From Lathyrus oleraceus (taxonomy: Eukaryota > Streptophyta > Magnoliopsida > Fabales > Fabaceae), in contig NC_066581.1 of assembly GCF_024323335.1 (NCBI RefSeq), forward strand, positions 459,069,197 through 459,133,196: DNA of 64,000 nt, given 5' to 3'. Shown here one piece after another: positions 1 through 11,148 of this stretch. Each line of letters opens with the position of its first letter. Within the stretch, counting starts at the first letter, position 1. The notes under the pieces are model-generated. The model was given only the letters and a program-made list of their open reading frames with translations. It made no database searches and was not told the DNA's origin. The translations under genes were made by a program, and so were the position numbers.

Positions 1-1
1 T

Positions 2-1303
2 AGAGTTTGTGTTCCTGAGGTGTCTGAATTGAAAAAGAGTATTCTTGAAGAGGGCCATAGGAGTGGATTGAGTATCCATCCAGGTGCAACTAAAATGTAT
101 CAAGATTTGAAGAAGTTGTTTTGGTGGGCTGGTATGAAAAGGGATGTTGCTAAGTTTGTGTATGCCTGTTTGACTTGTCAGAAGTCAAAGATTGAACATC
201 AGAAACCGGCAGGTATGATGCAACCTTTGAAGATTCCTGAATGGAAGTGGGATAGCATTTCCATGGATTTTGTGACGGGATTGCCGAGGACGGTGAAAGG
301 TAATGATTCTATTTGGGTGATTGTGGATCGATTGACTAAGTCGGCGCATTTCTTGCCGATGAAGATTAATCACTCTTTAGAGAAGTTGGCAGAGTTGTAT
401 ATTGAGGAGATAGTGAGGCTGCATGGTATTCCATCCAGTATTGTGTCTGATAGAGATCCCAGATTTACTTCTAGATTTTGGGAAAGTTTGCAGAAAGCGT
501 TGGGGACTAAGTTGAGGTTGAGTTCAGCTTATCATCCTCAGACTGATGGTCAGATTGAAAGAACTATCCAATCCTTGGAGGATTTGTTGAGGGCTTGTGT
601 GTTGGAGCAGGGTGGTTCTTGGGATAGTTATTTGCCGTTGGTGGAGTTTACTTATAATAATAGTTTTCATGCTAGTATCGGTATGGCTCCATATGAAGCA
701 TTGTATGGTAGGAGGTGTAGAACTCCATTGTGTTGGTATGAATCAGGTGAGAGTGTTGTACTCGGACCTGAGATTGTGCAGCAGACGACTGAAAAGGTTA
801 AGATGATTCAGGAGAAGATGAAGATTTCTCAGAGTCGTCAGAAGAGTTATCATGATAATAGGAGAAAGGCACTTGAGTTCCAAGAGGGAGATCATGTGTT
901 CTTGAGAGTTACTCCGACGGCAGGTGTAGGTAGAGCTTTAAAGTCTAAAAAGCTTACTCCGAGGTTTGTGGGTCCGTATCAGATTTTGAAGAGGGTTGGA
1001 GAAGTGGCATATCGGATAGCTTTACCGCCGTCGCTTTCTAATCTGCATGATGTGTTTCATGTATCTCAGTTGAGAAAATATATTGCGGATCCTTCGCATG
1101 TTGTTCAGTTGGATGATATCCAGGTGAGGGATAATTTGACCGTTGAGGTAGTGCCAATTCGGATAGATGACCGAGAAGAGAAGACCCTGAGAGGTAAGAA
1201 GATTGCCCTAGTGAAAGTTGTTTGGGGAGGTCCAGCTGGTGAGAGCTTGACTTGGGAGCGTGAAGATCAGATGAAGGAGTCGTATCCGGCTCTATTTGCT
1301 TGA
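2..1303 (+). CDS. Retrotransposon pol polyprotein C-terminus: integrase plus chromodomain-like tail (5' partial)
   Basis: The frame is already open at base 2, so the methionine at 20 is internal and the protein is cut by the window edge. Near the start is the end of an integrase zinc finger: GHRSGLSIHPG, then CLTCQKSK. The catalytic core follows, with aspartates in SMDFVTGLP and SDRDPRFTS and a glutamate in QTDGQIERTIQ, about residues 80-185. After it come the GPYQILKRVG and LHDVFHVSQLRKY segments typical of chromovirus integrases, then a C-terminal segment with VWGGPAGESLTWERED that matches the chromodomain position. Integrase inserts the cDNA copy, and the chromodomain is thought to bias targeting to heterochromatin. 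There are no stops in 434 codons, which suggests recent activity. The stop lies 27 bases before the purine tract. Confidence 0.93.
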   Translation, partial: RVCVPEVSELKKSILEEGHRSGLSIHPGATKMYQDLKKLFWWAGMKRDVAKFVYACLTCQKSKIEHQKPAGMMQPLKIPEWKWDSISMDFVTGLPRTVKGNDSIWVIVDRLTKSAHFLPMKINHSLEKLAELYIEEIVRLHGIPSSIVSDRDPRFTSRFWESLQKALGTKLRLSSAYHPQTDGQIERTIQSLEDLLRACVLEQGGSWDSYLPLVEFTYNNSFHASIGMAPYEALYGRRCRTPLCWYESGESVVLGPEIVQQTTEKVKMIQEKMKISQSRQKSYHDNRRKALEFQEGDHVFLRVTPTAGVGRALKSKKLTPRFVGPYQILKRVGEVAYRIALPPSLSNLHDVFHVSQLRKYIADPSHVVQLDDIQVRDNLTVEVVPIRIDDREEKTLRGKKIALVKVVWGGPAGESLTWEREDQMKESYPALFA

Positions 1304-1330
1304 GGTATGTTTTCGAGGACGAAAACTCTC

Positions 1331-1345
1331 TTAGTGGGGGAGAGT
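1331..1345 (+). promoter_or_regulatory. Polypurine tract of the chromovirus
   Basis: The purine-rich run TTAGTGGGGGAGAGT ends immediately before the TGTAACA of the LTR. This is the expected place for the plus-strand DNA primer of an LTR retrotransposon. Assignment is by position and composition. Confidence 0.8.
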
Positions 1346-3244
1346 TGTAACACCCCGATTATCGTTAGAATAATTTAAATATTATTTAATATGATTATTT
1401 GAAGGTAAAAAGGAATTATTAAATTATATTGGGAATTATTATTGTTATTATTATTATTATAAGTGTTATTTATTTTAATAATAATTAAATAATAAAATAA
1501 GTGGAATATGAAGAGTGGAAGGGTAAAAGTGGAAGTTGGAAAGAAAAAGGTCCAAAGGAGAACTCAGAGTTGGTTTTCACGTATTGTGTCTCAGAGTCAG
1601 AGGAAAAGGAAAACGCTGAAGAGAAAGAGAAGGAAGAGGAAAAGGCCAAAGATTTCTCGGAGCTTCCTTCAATCCAAAGAGGTAAGGGGTCTGAACCTTA
1701 TTAAACAATAATATGCTGAAAATGATGGAATATTGTATGAACGAAATTAGGATTTTAACCGAAGGAAATTCGTAGGAATTAGATGCAATAGTGTTAGAAA
1801 TTGTGAGATAAAATAGGGCATGATTCGTGTTAGGTGATATGAGTGATTTTGCGTGAAATTGGGACTGTGAACGGTTGAATTGGACAGGTTCGTAGCAGAG
1901 AAAACCCATAGCAGATCTGGAAAACTGGATTCTGGTCATACGCGTATGGCACTAGGCAATACGCGTATGGGAGGGCTTAGGAAAGGGAGTTTTGGCGCTG
2001 GTACGCGCCATACGCGTATCCCTGGATGTGGTACGCGTATGGGGTATGTCATACGCGTATGAGTGGAAGAGATGAGGTTTTGAACGTGAAATTGGTCTCT
2101 GTTGGTACGCGTATGGGTATGTGATACGCGTAACATACGCGTATGAGATGGGCATTACGCGTATGGATTTGGGCAATACGCGTATGGGTATAGGCCATAC
2201 GCGTATGGGCAGACTTGTGGTTTTCCTGGGCTGTTGTTGTGCAGTTGTTAGTTGTTTCGGCTGAGCAAGGTGACTTAGCTGATGCATGACATACGAGGGA
2301 TCGATTCCCGTTGTTTTGAGTAGTATAGATATTAGTAGAGTGTGCTAATACTGTGTTTGATTATGTGGCATGATGTGATATGCTCCTGTGATAAAAATGT
2401 ATTAATGATGATGATGACATGACTATATGATGCTGTTGTTGCTATGTTGATTATGATGCATGTTTGATGTGCATGCATTCATGAAAGGCCGATGCCTAGT
2501 GATGAACGGACTGAGTTCCAATGATGTGGTTGACTCCGGGCTTGTTGAGAGGCTTAGTTCCTTGCGGGGAACTCGGATTCTATGGTGATGAATCTGGGAG
2601 TGGTGATCCTGTGTTGGTCACAAAATGGGTATACCGAGTCGTGTTGAGTCATACATGGGTGTGTGCATTGCATGTGATATGTTGTTATGTTGATGTTCAT
2701 GAGTATATTGATTTTGATGATTATGATGAACTGTGTTGGCGTATGCGCGATACAATTATATTTATAATTCTGTCGTGATTGCTTATAATTCTGTCGTTAT
2801 ATTATTATTTAATAATGTGATTCTCACCCCTTCTGCATGTGTTTATGTTCATCTATGATGAGCAATGTGTAGATAAAGAGGAGTAGCTATTGTTGAGGTT
2901 GGAAGAATAAGTGTAGAGTTATTCTACAGAGTCGAGTCAAATGCTCTGGTCATGTGACACCGGGGTTATGGGATTCGATAGAGAATTGATTATTATTACG
3001 TTGTTTATGATGACTATTATGTTGAGATGTTGGTTGAGACGATAATGAAACATTATTATGAATTGTTATATGTTGAAAGATGATAATTGTGTTGTTGTCC
3101 GCTGCGGAGTTTTTATTTTAATAAATAATATGTTTTATGTTGTGATATGATAAAAGTGTTATGTTGTAAGAAATGTAAACTCTTCTACATGTTGTACTCT
3201 GATAATCTATTTAATTATGTCGTTTGGGGTAGAAGGGTGTTACA
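1346..3244 (+). repeat. 3' LTR of the chromovirus (about 1.9 kb)
   Basis: It starts TGTAACACCCCGAT and ends GGTGTTACA, with short inverted termini. It contains an AT-rich 5' part, a purine-rich stretch at 1500-1690, an array of ACGCGT palindromes at 1938-2212, and a conserved block at about 2287-2400 (GAGGGATCGATTCCCG onward). That block also occurs in the solo LTR at about 5577-5670, so the two LTRs belong to one family. Short ORFs inside, on both strands, are by-products of the repeats. Confidence 0.92.
1938..2212. repeat. Array of ACGCGT palindromes inside the LTR
   Basis: Eleven copies of ACGCGT, most within CATACGCGTATG (a full palindrome) or close variants, lie in about 275 bases with irregular spacing, plus one GTACGCGCC variant. 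ACGCGT fits the plant CGCG-box (V-CGCG-B) recognised by CAMTA factors. A regulatory role is inference. Confidence 0.88.
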
Positions 3245-3960
3245 CCGAGCCTTTGAACATGCCGCTATGAAATAGGAGTAAGGCATACGAAAGGCTTGGA
3301 ACTTTCTGCAGTCGCACCAACCTCTATCTAGTTCCACTCGATAGTATCCCCTCGGCCTCCCTTCATTGTGATCCATTGACTCAGCAACACTGAACCAACC
3401 TTTATTACAGTCAAACACTATGACCATATGTGTGTTAGCTTTGGAAGCTTTCTCCTTAATGAATTTCACTAAAGCATCACTGAACAACTACCTCGATTGT
3501 AGCACTGAACTCCATTTTGAACGTCTGATCTCAAACAATAACCCTAGCCTAAAATAGTTTTCTTTCACCAAAGCGGTTATTATTAGGTTTTAGATGTCTT
3601 TGAAGACACAGTTCATTGATTCCACGAGATTTGTTGTCATGTGGCCCCATCGTGACCATTGTCGTATGCCCTAGTCCCCTTATCTAATGGAATATTGTCG
3701 ATCCACCTTACTACATATGCATTTGTCAATTTGATGTCTTCATGGTAGTGTTTGAAGGAAGGTTATATTAATGCATACCATGCATTCCCAACCTTCTTCC
3801 GCATCATCTTGTCTTAGATCTCCCACATGAAATTTTGAGTGATGTGTCTAATGCAGTAGACATACGTTGAAGAAGGATTCTACCAGCTGTTATCAAGGTT
3901 TTTATAGGCATTCTCAATTGATGGATGTTTGTCTGAAATCAAACATAAGTTAAGCTAAGA
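3245..3960 (-). pseudogene. MuDR-type Mutator-like transposase fragment (C-terminal part with SWIM zinc finger)
   Basis: On the minus strand, starting near 3900, the translation shows a MULE-type stretch (CIRHITQNFMWEI, KKVGNAWYALI, NAYVVRWIDNIP) and then, after frame breaks, an open segment at 3487-3245 with MDHNEGRPRGYYRVEL and WCDCRKFQAFRMPYSYFIAAC. The CxC followed by C and a position normally held by H is the SWIM zinc-finger signature of plant MuDR transposases; here the usual CSH is YSY, so the finger is damaged. The catalytic N-terminal half is missing, there are stops and frame shifts, and the C-terminus is cut at 3245 by the chromovirus. Non-functional. Confidence 0.82.
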
Positions 3961-4036
3961 AGCAACGTGTAATCGGAGGTCACATACAACAAAGTTTCAC
4001 GTGAATGCAAAAAAGGATACTTGTTTGTTTTATTCT

Positions 4037-4748
4037 TGCGCCTTTTGGCTACAAGCACGAGGTTGGTCGAGAATGCCGCCACTCGCCCCGGTCAACGAGA
4101 AACCATTCACATTTCCCTTCATAACAAAGTAAGTTTATCTTAAATCTTCGAATTTGTTAGACTTTATATTACAACTAACTGTAAATAATATATTTTCAGT
4201 CTTTCCGTTTTATGTGGTATGTTTTGGGGATGAACTACAACAGATGTCCCAAACACGCTATAGTAGTCTATCACAATCGTATCGACCACCTTGGACCAGA
4301 CAAAGTATTACAACTAAACAAATCTAAATTTTGTTTAAAAATTACCAAATTACAAATCTTCTAATCGTGTATTTTCTTATACAGTTTATCTGGAGGCCGT
4401 ACTTGGGTCTCGACCATTAGGTTAACCTCGAGGATGTTTTAGCTTGGACAACAAAAACATAAATCATCAAGTTCACTACCGTGGACATGCACCAGGGTGA
4501 CCGTGTGAAACTGCAGTTTGACATGCAACAACAAACTCCATACCCCCGACGTGTTTGGGAGACAGACATCAACTAAGAGTCAATTCCCAATGAGGTTATT
4601 TCGATTGGAAAGACTTCGCTGAAGAGATGTATTGTCAATGGAGGAATCAACGTCGACATATCTTAAATGAACCTATCATACTTGGTGCTAGACCAACTCA
4701 ACATTATATGAATTGGTTTAGGTCGGTTACAACGACATAGTTTGTGTC
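4037..4748 (+). pseudogene. Plant mobile domain (PMD, aminotransferase-like) gene, first part
   Basis: The plus-strand translation gives RMPPLAPVNEKPFTFPFITK, then YNRCPKHAIVVYHNRIDHLG, then FIWRPYLGLD, and a segment with VDMHQGDRVKLQFDMQQ. These match the plant mobile domain, a transposase-associated domain seen in MULEs and in host PMD proteins and often mislabelled as phosphatase 7 long form. Two short intron-like gaps, about 4129-4199 and 4305-4384, have GT and AG ends, and removing the second joins the conserved FIWRPY segment to the preceding one. Stops occur in the later part. A solo LTR breaks the gene at 4754, and it resumes at 6671. It points away from the adjacent minus-strand transposase fragment. 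Confidence 0.75.
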
Positions 4749-4753
4749 TGAGC
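4749..4753 (+). repeat. Target site duplication TGAGC (left) of the solo LTR
   Basis: TGAGC directly precedes the LTR start at 4754 and is repeated exactly at 6666-6670 after the LTR end. A 5-base duplication is standard for LTR-retrotransposon integration. Confidence 0.95.
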
Positions 4754-6665
4754 TGTAACACCCCGATAAAATATGATAATTATTTAATTTAAGTTTAATA
4801 GTATATTTATTAATTTAATTAAATAATTGGATTATTATTGGAATATTATTTGGAATTATTATTATTGGAATAATAAGTTGGAATATATAAAGAGTTCCAT
4901 TTGGTAAAAAGGGTTTTTTCACGTGAAAACCAGAGAAGCGACAGAAAGGGAGAAAAGGGCAAGGAGGAAGAGCAAGAGAACGAGGGTTGAAGAAGGGAAA
5001 AGCTTGAAGCTAAAGGATTTGCCGGATTAACTCGGGTAAGGGGGGTTTATCGTCGTTTAATGGGTATTATGGGTTAACATGTAATGGGTAGTAATAAGCC
5101 GTTGAATTGACCCTAATGGGGATGATGAGTGCTGAAAAATTGTGATGAATAAGTTATGTTAAAGCTGTAATTGAATCTATATTTGGGTGAGTTGTGATTT
5201 TCCGAACGTGTAGCTTTTTACGGAATTGGAATCGGAGGTCCGGAAGTCCTCCAACGGCGGAAAATGCGGAGAATTCTGCATTCTGCTTCGTGTTAGCGCA
5301 GGAACAGCTTTCTGTCTTGCGTTAACCGGTTAACCCAGGGTGTTAACCGGTTAACACTGTTATGAATTGTGAAATATTGCTGTCTATCTTGCGTTAACCG
5401 GTTAACCTAGGGTGTTAACCGGTTAACACTGTTAAAATGTGCCAGGAAGCGTGTTCTGTTTGCGTTAACCGGTTAACCCAGGGCGTTAACCGGTTAACAC
5501 TGTTTGAAAAGTAGAAAAACTGATATTTTAAATATTGTGAACAATTGATGATTGGCCTATATTGGTGTATGATATAGGAGGGATCAATTTCCCGTTGTTT
5601 TGAGCAGTGTAGGTATTAGTAGAGTGTGCTAATACTGTGATTGATTATGTGGCATGACATAATATGATTCTGTGATAATTGTATTGATGATGTATGATGG
5701 TGTGCATAATGTTGTGAATATATCTATTATGTATGCTATTGTGAATGGACTGTTTATGGCTTAGAGTGTGAGCATATGTCCATTGTGGATTGTTGATGGT
5801 TGCATGCTAGGTGATTTAGCGTGTATAATATGGCCTTTATGGTGGTAGCTAATTCCCATGGTGAGGAATTAGTGAGTGAATTATTGTGGATTGTTGTTGA
5901 TGTTTGCATGCTAGGTGATTTAGCGTGCATAGCATAGCCCTTGGGGTGGTAGCTAATTCCCATGGTGAGGAATTAGTGATGTGAGTCACTAGGTCTCAAA
6001 TGAGTGGGACTAGTGAGCTTGGTAGCCGTATCTGGATTTGATCGGTGAGGTTGAACTATATGTTCACGAATAGTCGGTACCGCATGCATGAAGTCTCATT
6101 GCATAATGTATGTATGGCGTATAATATGAATGGATGTATTCCAATATTATACGTGTGTTTTGTGTTTGTGTTGAATATGATTGTGATTATGAGTTGGTGT
6201 TGCCGTTACTAAATGTGTGATCTGATTAGGGTGATGAAATGTGTTAATTTACTTAGCATTACATGATATTTTATAATGCTTATTATATCGATTGAGGAAC
6301 TCACCCTTACAACTATGTTTTCAGGTAACGAGCAGTGATTGAGTAGAAGCTAGTGATTGGAGTCTAGCGTAGTTCATTAGTGAGTCATGCTCTGGTAGAT
6401 GTAACATCGGGACGGGATGTTTTACTTGTTTTCATTTGGTTGTTGAACAACTTTACATGTAATGTGTTACATGGTTTGCATGATTGATTAGATCTCTATC
6501 CGCTGCGAATTGTGCAATGTTTTATTTTGATTAATAAATGAGCATGACGAATTATTATGGTGAATGGTGTGAAGTGTCAAGTGTGACACCCTTATATTGC
6601 ATATCTACTCTGATTTATATTTTGTTGAATTAATTATTATTGGGGTATTTTAGCAGGGTGTTACA
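4754..6665 (+). mobile_element. Solo LTR related to the chromovirus LTR at 1346-3244
   Basis: It begins TGTAACACCCCGATAA and ends GGGTGTTACA, is flanked by perfect TGAGC duplications, and has no internal region attached, so it is a product of LTR-LTR recombination. It shares termini and a block near 5577-5670 with the first LTR (GGGATCAATTTCCCG, then TAGTAGAGTGTGCTAATACTG). The segment just upstream of that block differs: here it is a TTAACCGGTTAA array instead of ACGCGT palindromes. A duplicated 40-60 base segment with TGCATGCTAGGTGATTTAGCG occurs at about 5800 and 5905. Confidence 0.94.
5321..5510. repeat. Array of TTAACCGGTTAA palindromes in the solo LTR
   Basis: Three pairs (six copies) of the 12-base palindrome are arranged as a unit starting GCG and ending ACTGTT, with CCAGGG-type spacers between pair members. 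Repeat spacing is about 70 bases. A 28-base stretch at 5483-5510 is identical to the reverse complement of 16710-16737 in the copia leader. Confidence 0.92.
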
Positions 6666-6670
6666 TGAGC

Positions 6671-7380
6671 CGAGGTATTTGATCGACTCACGCCAACGAG
6701 CTTCATCATCATACGTCTAACAACAAACCCCCTCCCAAAAACCAAGCTCACACCATTACTAAACCTAACAACAATGTCAACCCACCCAAACCTAACTACC
6801 AACCTCACAATGTCACCATACCATATACACTCAACTATCAAACACCCAACCTCGCAACCAATACATGCCACACACCCAAACACAAAACCAAGAGCATGAA
6901 CCATACCACCAACAACCATATGCAGCCACCACATCTGTCTATAGCTCAGATAATTCATACGATTCCACCCCATCCCACCATAGTGTCCACCAATGAACAC
7001 CCAAACATCCCATTGCCAAAGCACCTAACCAATATATGACTTTCTTACACCATAAGAACCATTGTTTTGTTTCCAAAATGATTCAATGTCCCAATTCAAC
7101 CAACCATACCGTCCACACATAACCTAACCACAACGATCCAACTACGACAACATAGCCACCGAACTCAATTACGGCAGCGCCGTTGGCGGCAACCCCCAAC
7201 TCTTGGGAGAAATGATTAAAAATATATCAAATACACCAGGACCCTCGGATCAACCACCTTTTCCTCAAGCAAATACTCAAAGATCCCAAACACCTCACAG
7301 AAATTATGGGAGACCTCGAAGGAAGATGAATGCGCCGAGATGTGGAACCGAGAGACATTTCGATCGGGCGAGTCATTGAT
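6671..7380 (+). pseudogene. Plant mobile domain gene, second part (low-complexity C-terminus)
   Basis: This continues the gene broken at 4748. The translation is rich in H, T, N and P (for example NPPKPNYQPHNVT), typical of the disordered tail of MULE-linked PMD proteins. It ends with PRCGTERHFDRASH and a stop near 7378, resembling the CGTG-H terminal motif of this family. No catalytic residues are recognisable. It is non-functional because of the insertion and stops. Confidence 0.6.
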
Positions 7381-7967
7381 TTTCTATTCAATTATTGTAT
7401 AATTGAATTTTATAAAATAATATTATAAATTAGTTTTAATTTTCTTTTTTATTTCAATTTTTAAAATTAAAATTTTTAAAATTAAAAAAATATAAAATAA
7501 AGGAGTAGCTATTGCATGTGTAGATGCTCCTAATAAATACATTCATTACAATAACATCATATACATGCTGTCCTCACTTCTTATGGTGCCTATGTACAAC
7601 CTACACCATTTTAAGTGGCCACTTTTTCCGTCCAATTTTTTCTATGTCTAAAATCTAATTACTCTGATAATTTATTTGAAAATGTAGTTATCATGATATA
7701 TAATTTTAAAAAGGTGGTTATTTAAAAAAAAAATCGTTTGTTTTGAAAAATGTAATAATAGGCGTGAAACAATTATAAACCTTACTATACTACTAAGGAT
7801 GAATGGTGATGGAATAATCACGTGTGCATGACGTGAGAATGGCAATGTACAATTTTGGGTATATAAATCACGTAATTTAAACTTCAAATGCATAGAAAGT
7901 AAAAACCCAAAAGGAAGGTGAAGTAGTGAATTGACAGAAGCAAACTTTAGAGAAAGAGAGCATGATC

Positions 7968-7995
7968 ATAACCTAGCATGGACAAGCTAGGTTAT
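7968..7995. repeat. Perfect 10-bp hairpin
   Basis: ATAACCTAGC, an 8-base loop, then GCTAGGTTAT. It is a perfect inverted repeat in otherwise unstructured AT-rich DNA. Function unknown; it could be the remnant of a small inverted-repeat element. Confidence 0.6.
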
Positions 7996-9792
7996 ACGTT
8001 CCTCTATTGTCCCTTTTTTAATAGTCAAATAAGGGTCAAATGTGAGTTCCCATGAGTTAGGGGTTATAACTTGGTTTCAAGTGTCATTAATTAAGACCTT
8101 TATATTACAAAAGTGATCATATACAGAAAAAAAAGAAGCTATTTTGAAAAATGAAAAGATTGTTGGAATACACAAAATCAAGAGTGTGACAACCTTTTAT
8201 CTCACAAGTCAAGTCTCTCCTTTTATATATAAACACTGATTTTCCACTTTTTTTTTCCTTTCTTATCCTTTTTTGATTTTTTATTTCTTATATATCCTAT
8301 TCAGAAATTAAATTTTTAAAATATTACTTTTTTTTATCACTCGTTCAATGGATGGACGAGTTGCTGAAAGAAATATTTTTGTAGTATGGATTCGGCCAAT
8401 GATTGGCTGAGCTAAAGAAGGAACAATTTTTTTTAAATTTATATATTTTTAGTATTATTAATAAATAATTTTATAATAATTTTTTTATTTAAATAATATA
8501 AATTATAGTTTTTTGATAATAATGTTTTTGTAAATTAAATATTTGTTTTAATAATAAAATTATAATTATATTAATTAAACATATAAATAATTGTAATAAA
8601 TAGTGGATACCGATAATAAAAACATATATTTCAGGTAAAGAAAGCATATAAATCATATTAATTCACAATGCTGACGAACTAGTAGATATCGGTAATCAAA
8701 ACATATTTTTCCGATACTATTATAGAATTGCAATCCCTACTTGTGATTTCAAACAATGGATGACTATCCCTATAATTTTTTTGATTGTATGAGTTTTACG
8801 CTTACACGATTTTTTAATAACTCATTTTCAAATAAAATAACTTTAAAAATTTAAAGTGTGAAAAAATAGTAGTCGGTAGATTATAAGTTTTTATTTTATT
8901 TTTATGTTGATAATATGAAATAAAGACTTTAATTTTATTCTTTAACCACAAATATGTATCTTGTATATAATTTTTATAATATTATAATTATAATTATGTT
9001 TATTTAAGAAATAGAAAAAAAATTAAATTAATTAATTACATTAGTGAAAAATAATTTTTCCATGTATAAAATAACTCTTTAATATCTATCTTAACCACAC
9101 ATTTTTAGAAAAATATATTTAAACAATAAAATATGATAAATTATAATTGATTTATAATAATTATTATTTTAATTTAACAATATTATAAAATATTAAATTC
9201 AATTATATACTTGAAAGATATATTTTAATTTGACAATAATGTTTATATAAGAAAATATTATCTTACTACTTGAAAGATATCTTTTATTTTATATAATAAA
9301 AATTTATATGAAAAAAGATAAACGAATAATAAATTATCTTACTATTTGTTTTTAGATAACAAAATTAATTCTTTTAAGAATTATCTAGAAGACACGACAT
9401 TATTACATATTCATTTTTGGACTTTTGATAAAAGATATTAAAAAATTAAAAATGTCAAGAGAAATGATATGAAAATATATTTATTCATATTTCTATCATT
9501 TTAGGAAATCGCGGTGTGCATGGTGTGCATAATATTCTGACATGCGTCCCTAAATAAGACATGGTGTGCCTAATATTTTGAAAGTGGTCACATAAATTAA
9601 GCACAATTTTGTTGAATAAAAGCACGTTAGATCCCAACATGAGTTCACAAACATGATATGGACAGACAAACATACCCTGAAACATGAATGAGAGTATGGA
9701 AACACAAGGTGAGACAAAAGCACGTTAGACCCCAACACCGATACACCCTTGAGATTACATATATTTAATTCTGAAAAAGTTAGTGTTATGTT

Positions 9793-9854
9793 CCTAAAAA
9801 TAAGAAGGGCGTGGACATGGCATTGGGTGTTGAAACGCCCTCACTCTTATTAGG
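9793..9854. repeat. Bulged 17-bp hairpin
   Basis: Arms CCTAA, TAAGA and AGGGCGT pair with ACGCCCT, TCTTA and TTAGG around a 22-base loop, with AAA and CAC bulges. The size is compatible with a short microRNA-like precursor or a miniature transposon remnant. I do not recognise it as any known microRNA. Confidence 0.4.
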
Positions 9855-11062
9855 GTTATAGGAATTCTTCTGTTCATTTTCTTGGGTGCTGATGCTGCAT
9901 GCTGTTCTTGCTACTCAAAGTGAAAAAGACAAACACAAAGGCCAAACAGATATACACAAATTAAAATGATTGTTATTTTTGAAATATTTTTATCTTAAAT
10001 TATTTTTCACTTTAAAATATCAAAATAACTTTTATGCAAAAACAAATTATTCAACTATTTTATTATTATTATTAAATTTTATAAATATAAATTGTAGTTC
10101 ATAAACAATAAATATTAGAGTCGAAGTCACGAGGGTTATATAAAATTAATAATACTATTATTAAATTTGATGACAATTGTTTTTTTTTTTTATAAATTTA
10201 TAATTTTAAAGAAAATATTAATTAATAGTTCTATAATAATAATGATTTTATTAATTATATTTTATATATTTTTGTGAGTGAGATTTGAGTTTGTATCAAT
10301 AGTTCAAAATAAATATATTAAATTGAAAATAATTGTTTGTAAGATACATTTAATTAAATTGATCAATATTATATATTTTTGTTTTAAAGTTGTTGATCTA
10401 TTTATAATTTGTTTATATTAATATATATTTTTGATGAAATCGAGTATTCTCTGCACGTAATTGTATAGATTAATTTATCAAACTAATGTAACACATTTGT
10501 ATACTCAGGGATGAATTTGAATCCAAAACTTTTAATTAAACTAGAAATAATCTCTTAGCATCTCATCCAAGTGGTTCTGAATGCTCATATTAATATATTA
10601 ATATAATAAATTTTGTCGATTTTATATCAATAGTTTACACATAATTAATTTAATTAACACAACACTTACTTAATTAATATTATATTAAAATTTAAAATAG
10701 ATTAGTCAATTTAAAATCAATATTTTTACAAATAAATTATTTTAGAACTCACTATTGTTGGTTTTTTTTTTACATTAATCATTATTTAGTAAAAATCCTT
10801 CAAGATTAATTAGAGATGTCAAAATGAATACACGATCTAATTTTTTTTAGCTCAATCCATCATATCTATGTTTTTTAAGGGTTGCGTCGAACTGGCCAAA
10901 CGGATTTGGGGATGGAGATAAGATATGATTGTATAAGTATATTTTCAAATAAAAAATATTTTTAAAATGATGTGATCAAGACATAGCCGTGAGATTTAGA
11001 TAAGGTTTGATAAGTATTAAAAATAATATTTGTTTATTCTTTATTTTTACATAAATATTTTT

Positions 11063-11065
<3 letters not shown>

Positions 11066-11146
<81 letters not shown>
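11066..11146. repeat. (AT)n microsatellite, about 40 units
   Basis: An uninterrupted alternating AT run of about 80 bases. Length is prone to polymorphism and to assembly error. Confidence 0.98.

Positions 11147-11148
<2 letters not shown>

Larger units (their letters stand above)
1..3244 (+). mobile_element. 3' portion of a Ty3/gypsy chromovirus (Tekay-like) LTR retrotransposon
   Basis: The internal region runs off the left edge, so only the end of pol, the polypurine tract and the complete 3' LTR are present. The order integrase, chromodomain-like tail, purine tract, LTR beginning TGTAACACCCC and ending TGTTACA is typical of plant chromoviruses. The element interrupts a Mutator-like transposase fragment that resumes at 3245. 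The five bases after the LTR are CCGAG; the matching target duplication would be outside the window, so it cannot be tested. The Tekay assignment rests on the integrase and tail style and is inference. Confidence 0.9.
7381..11064. other. AT-rich region with no recognised gene
   Basis: Very AT-rich sequence without a credible coding region; the short ORFs lack similarity I recognise. It contains a TATA-like stretch (TTTTATATATAAACAC, about 8220-8235) with no coding sequence after it, a perfect hairpin at 7968-7995, a bulged hairpin at 9793-9854, and a roughly 23-base duplication (AGCACGTTAGA, then CCCAACA) at about 9619 and 9717. Confidence 0.6.

Noticed and set aside
1936..2287. Overlapping minus- and plus-strand ORFs rich in R, I and V units
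   Set aside because: They are translations of the ACGCGT palindrome array and occur in several frames.
4037..4748. Annotation as a serine/threonine phosphatase
   Set aside because: The resemblance is to the plant mobile domain that gave rise to this misnomer; no phosphatase motifs are present.
8220..8240. TATA-like box as the promoter of a host gene
   Set aside because: No coding sequence or transcript-like structure follows within several kilobases; AT-rich DNA produces such motifs by chance.
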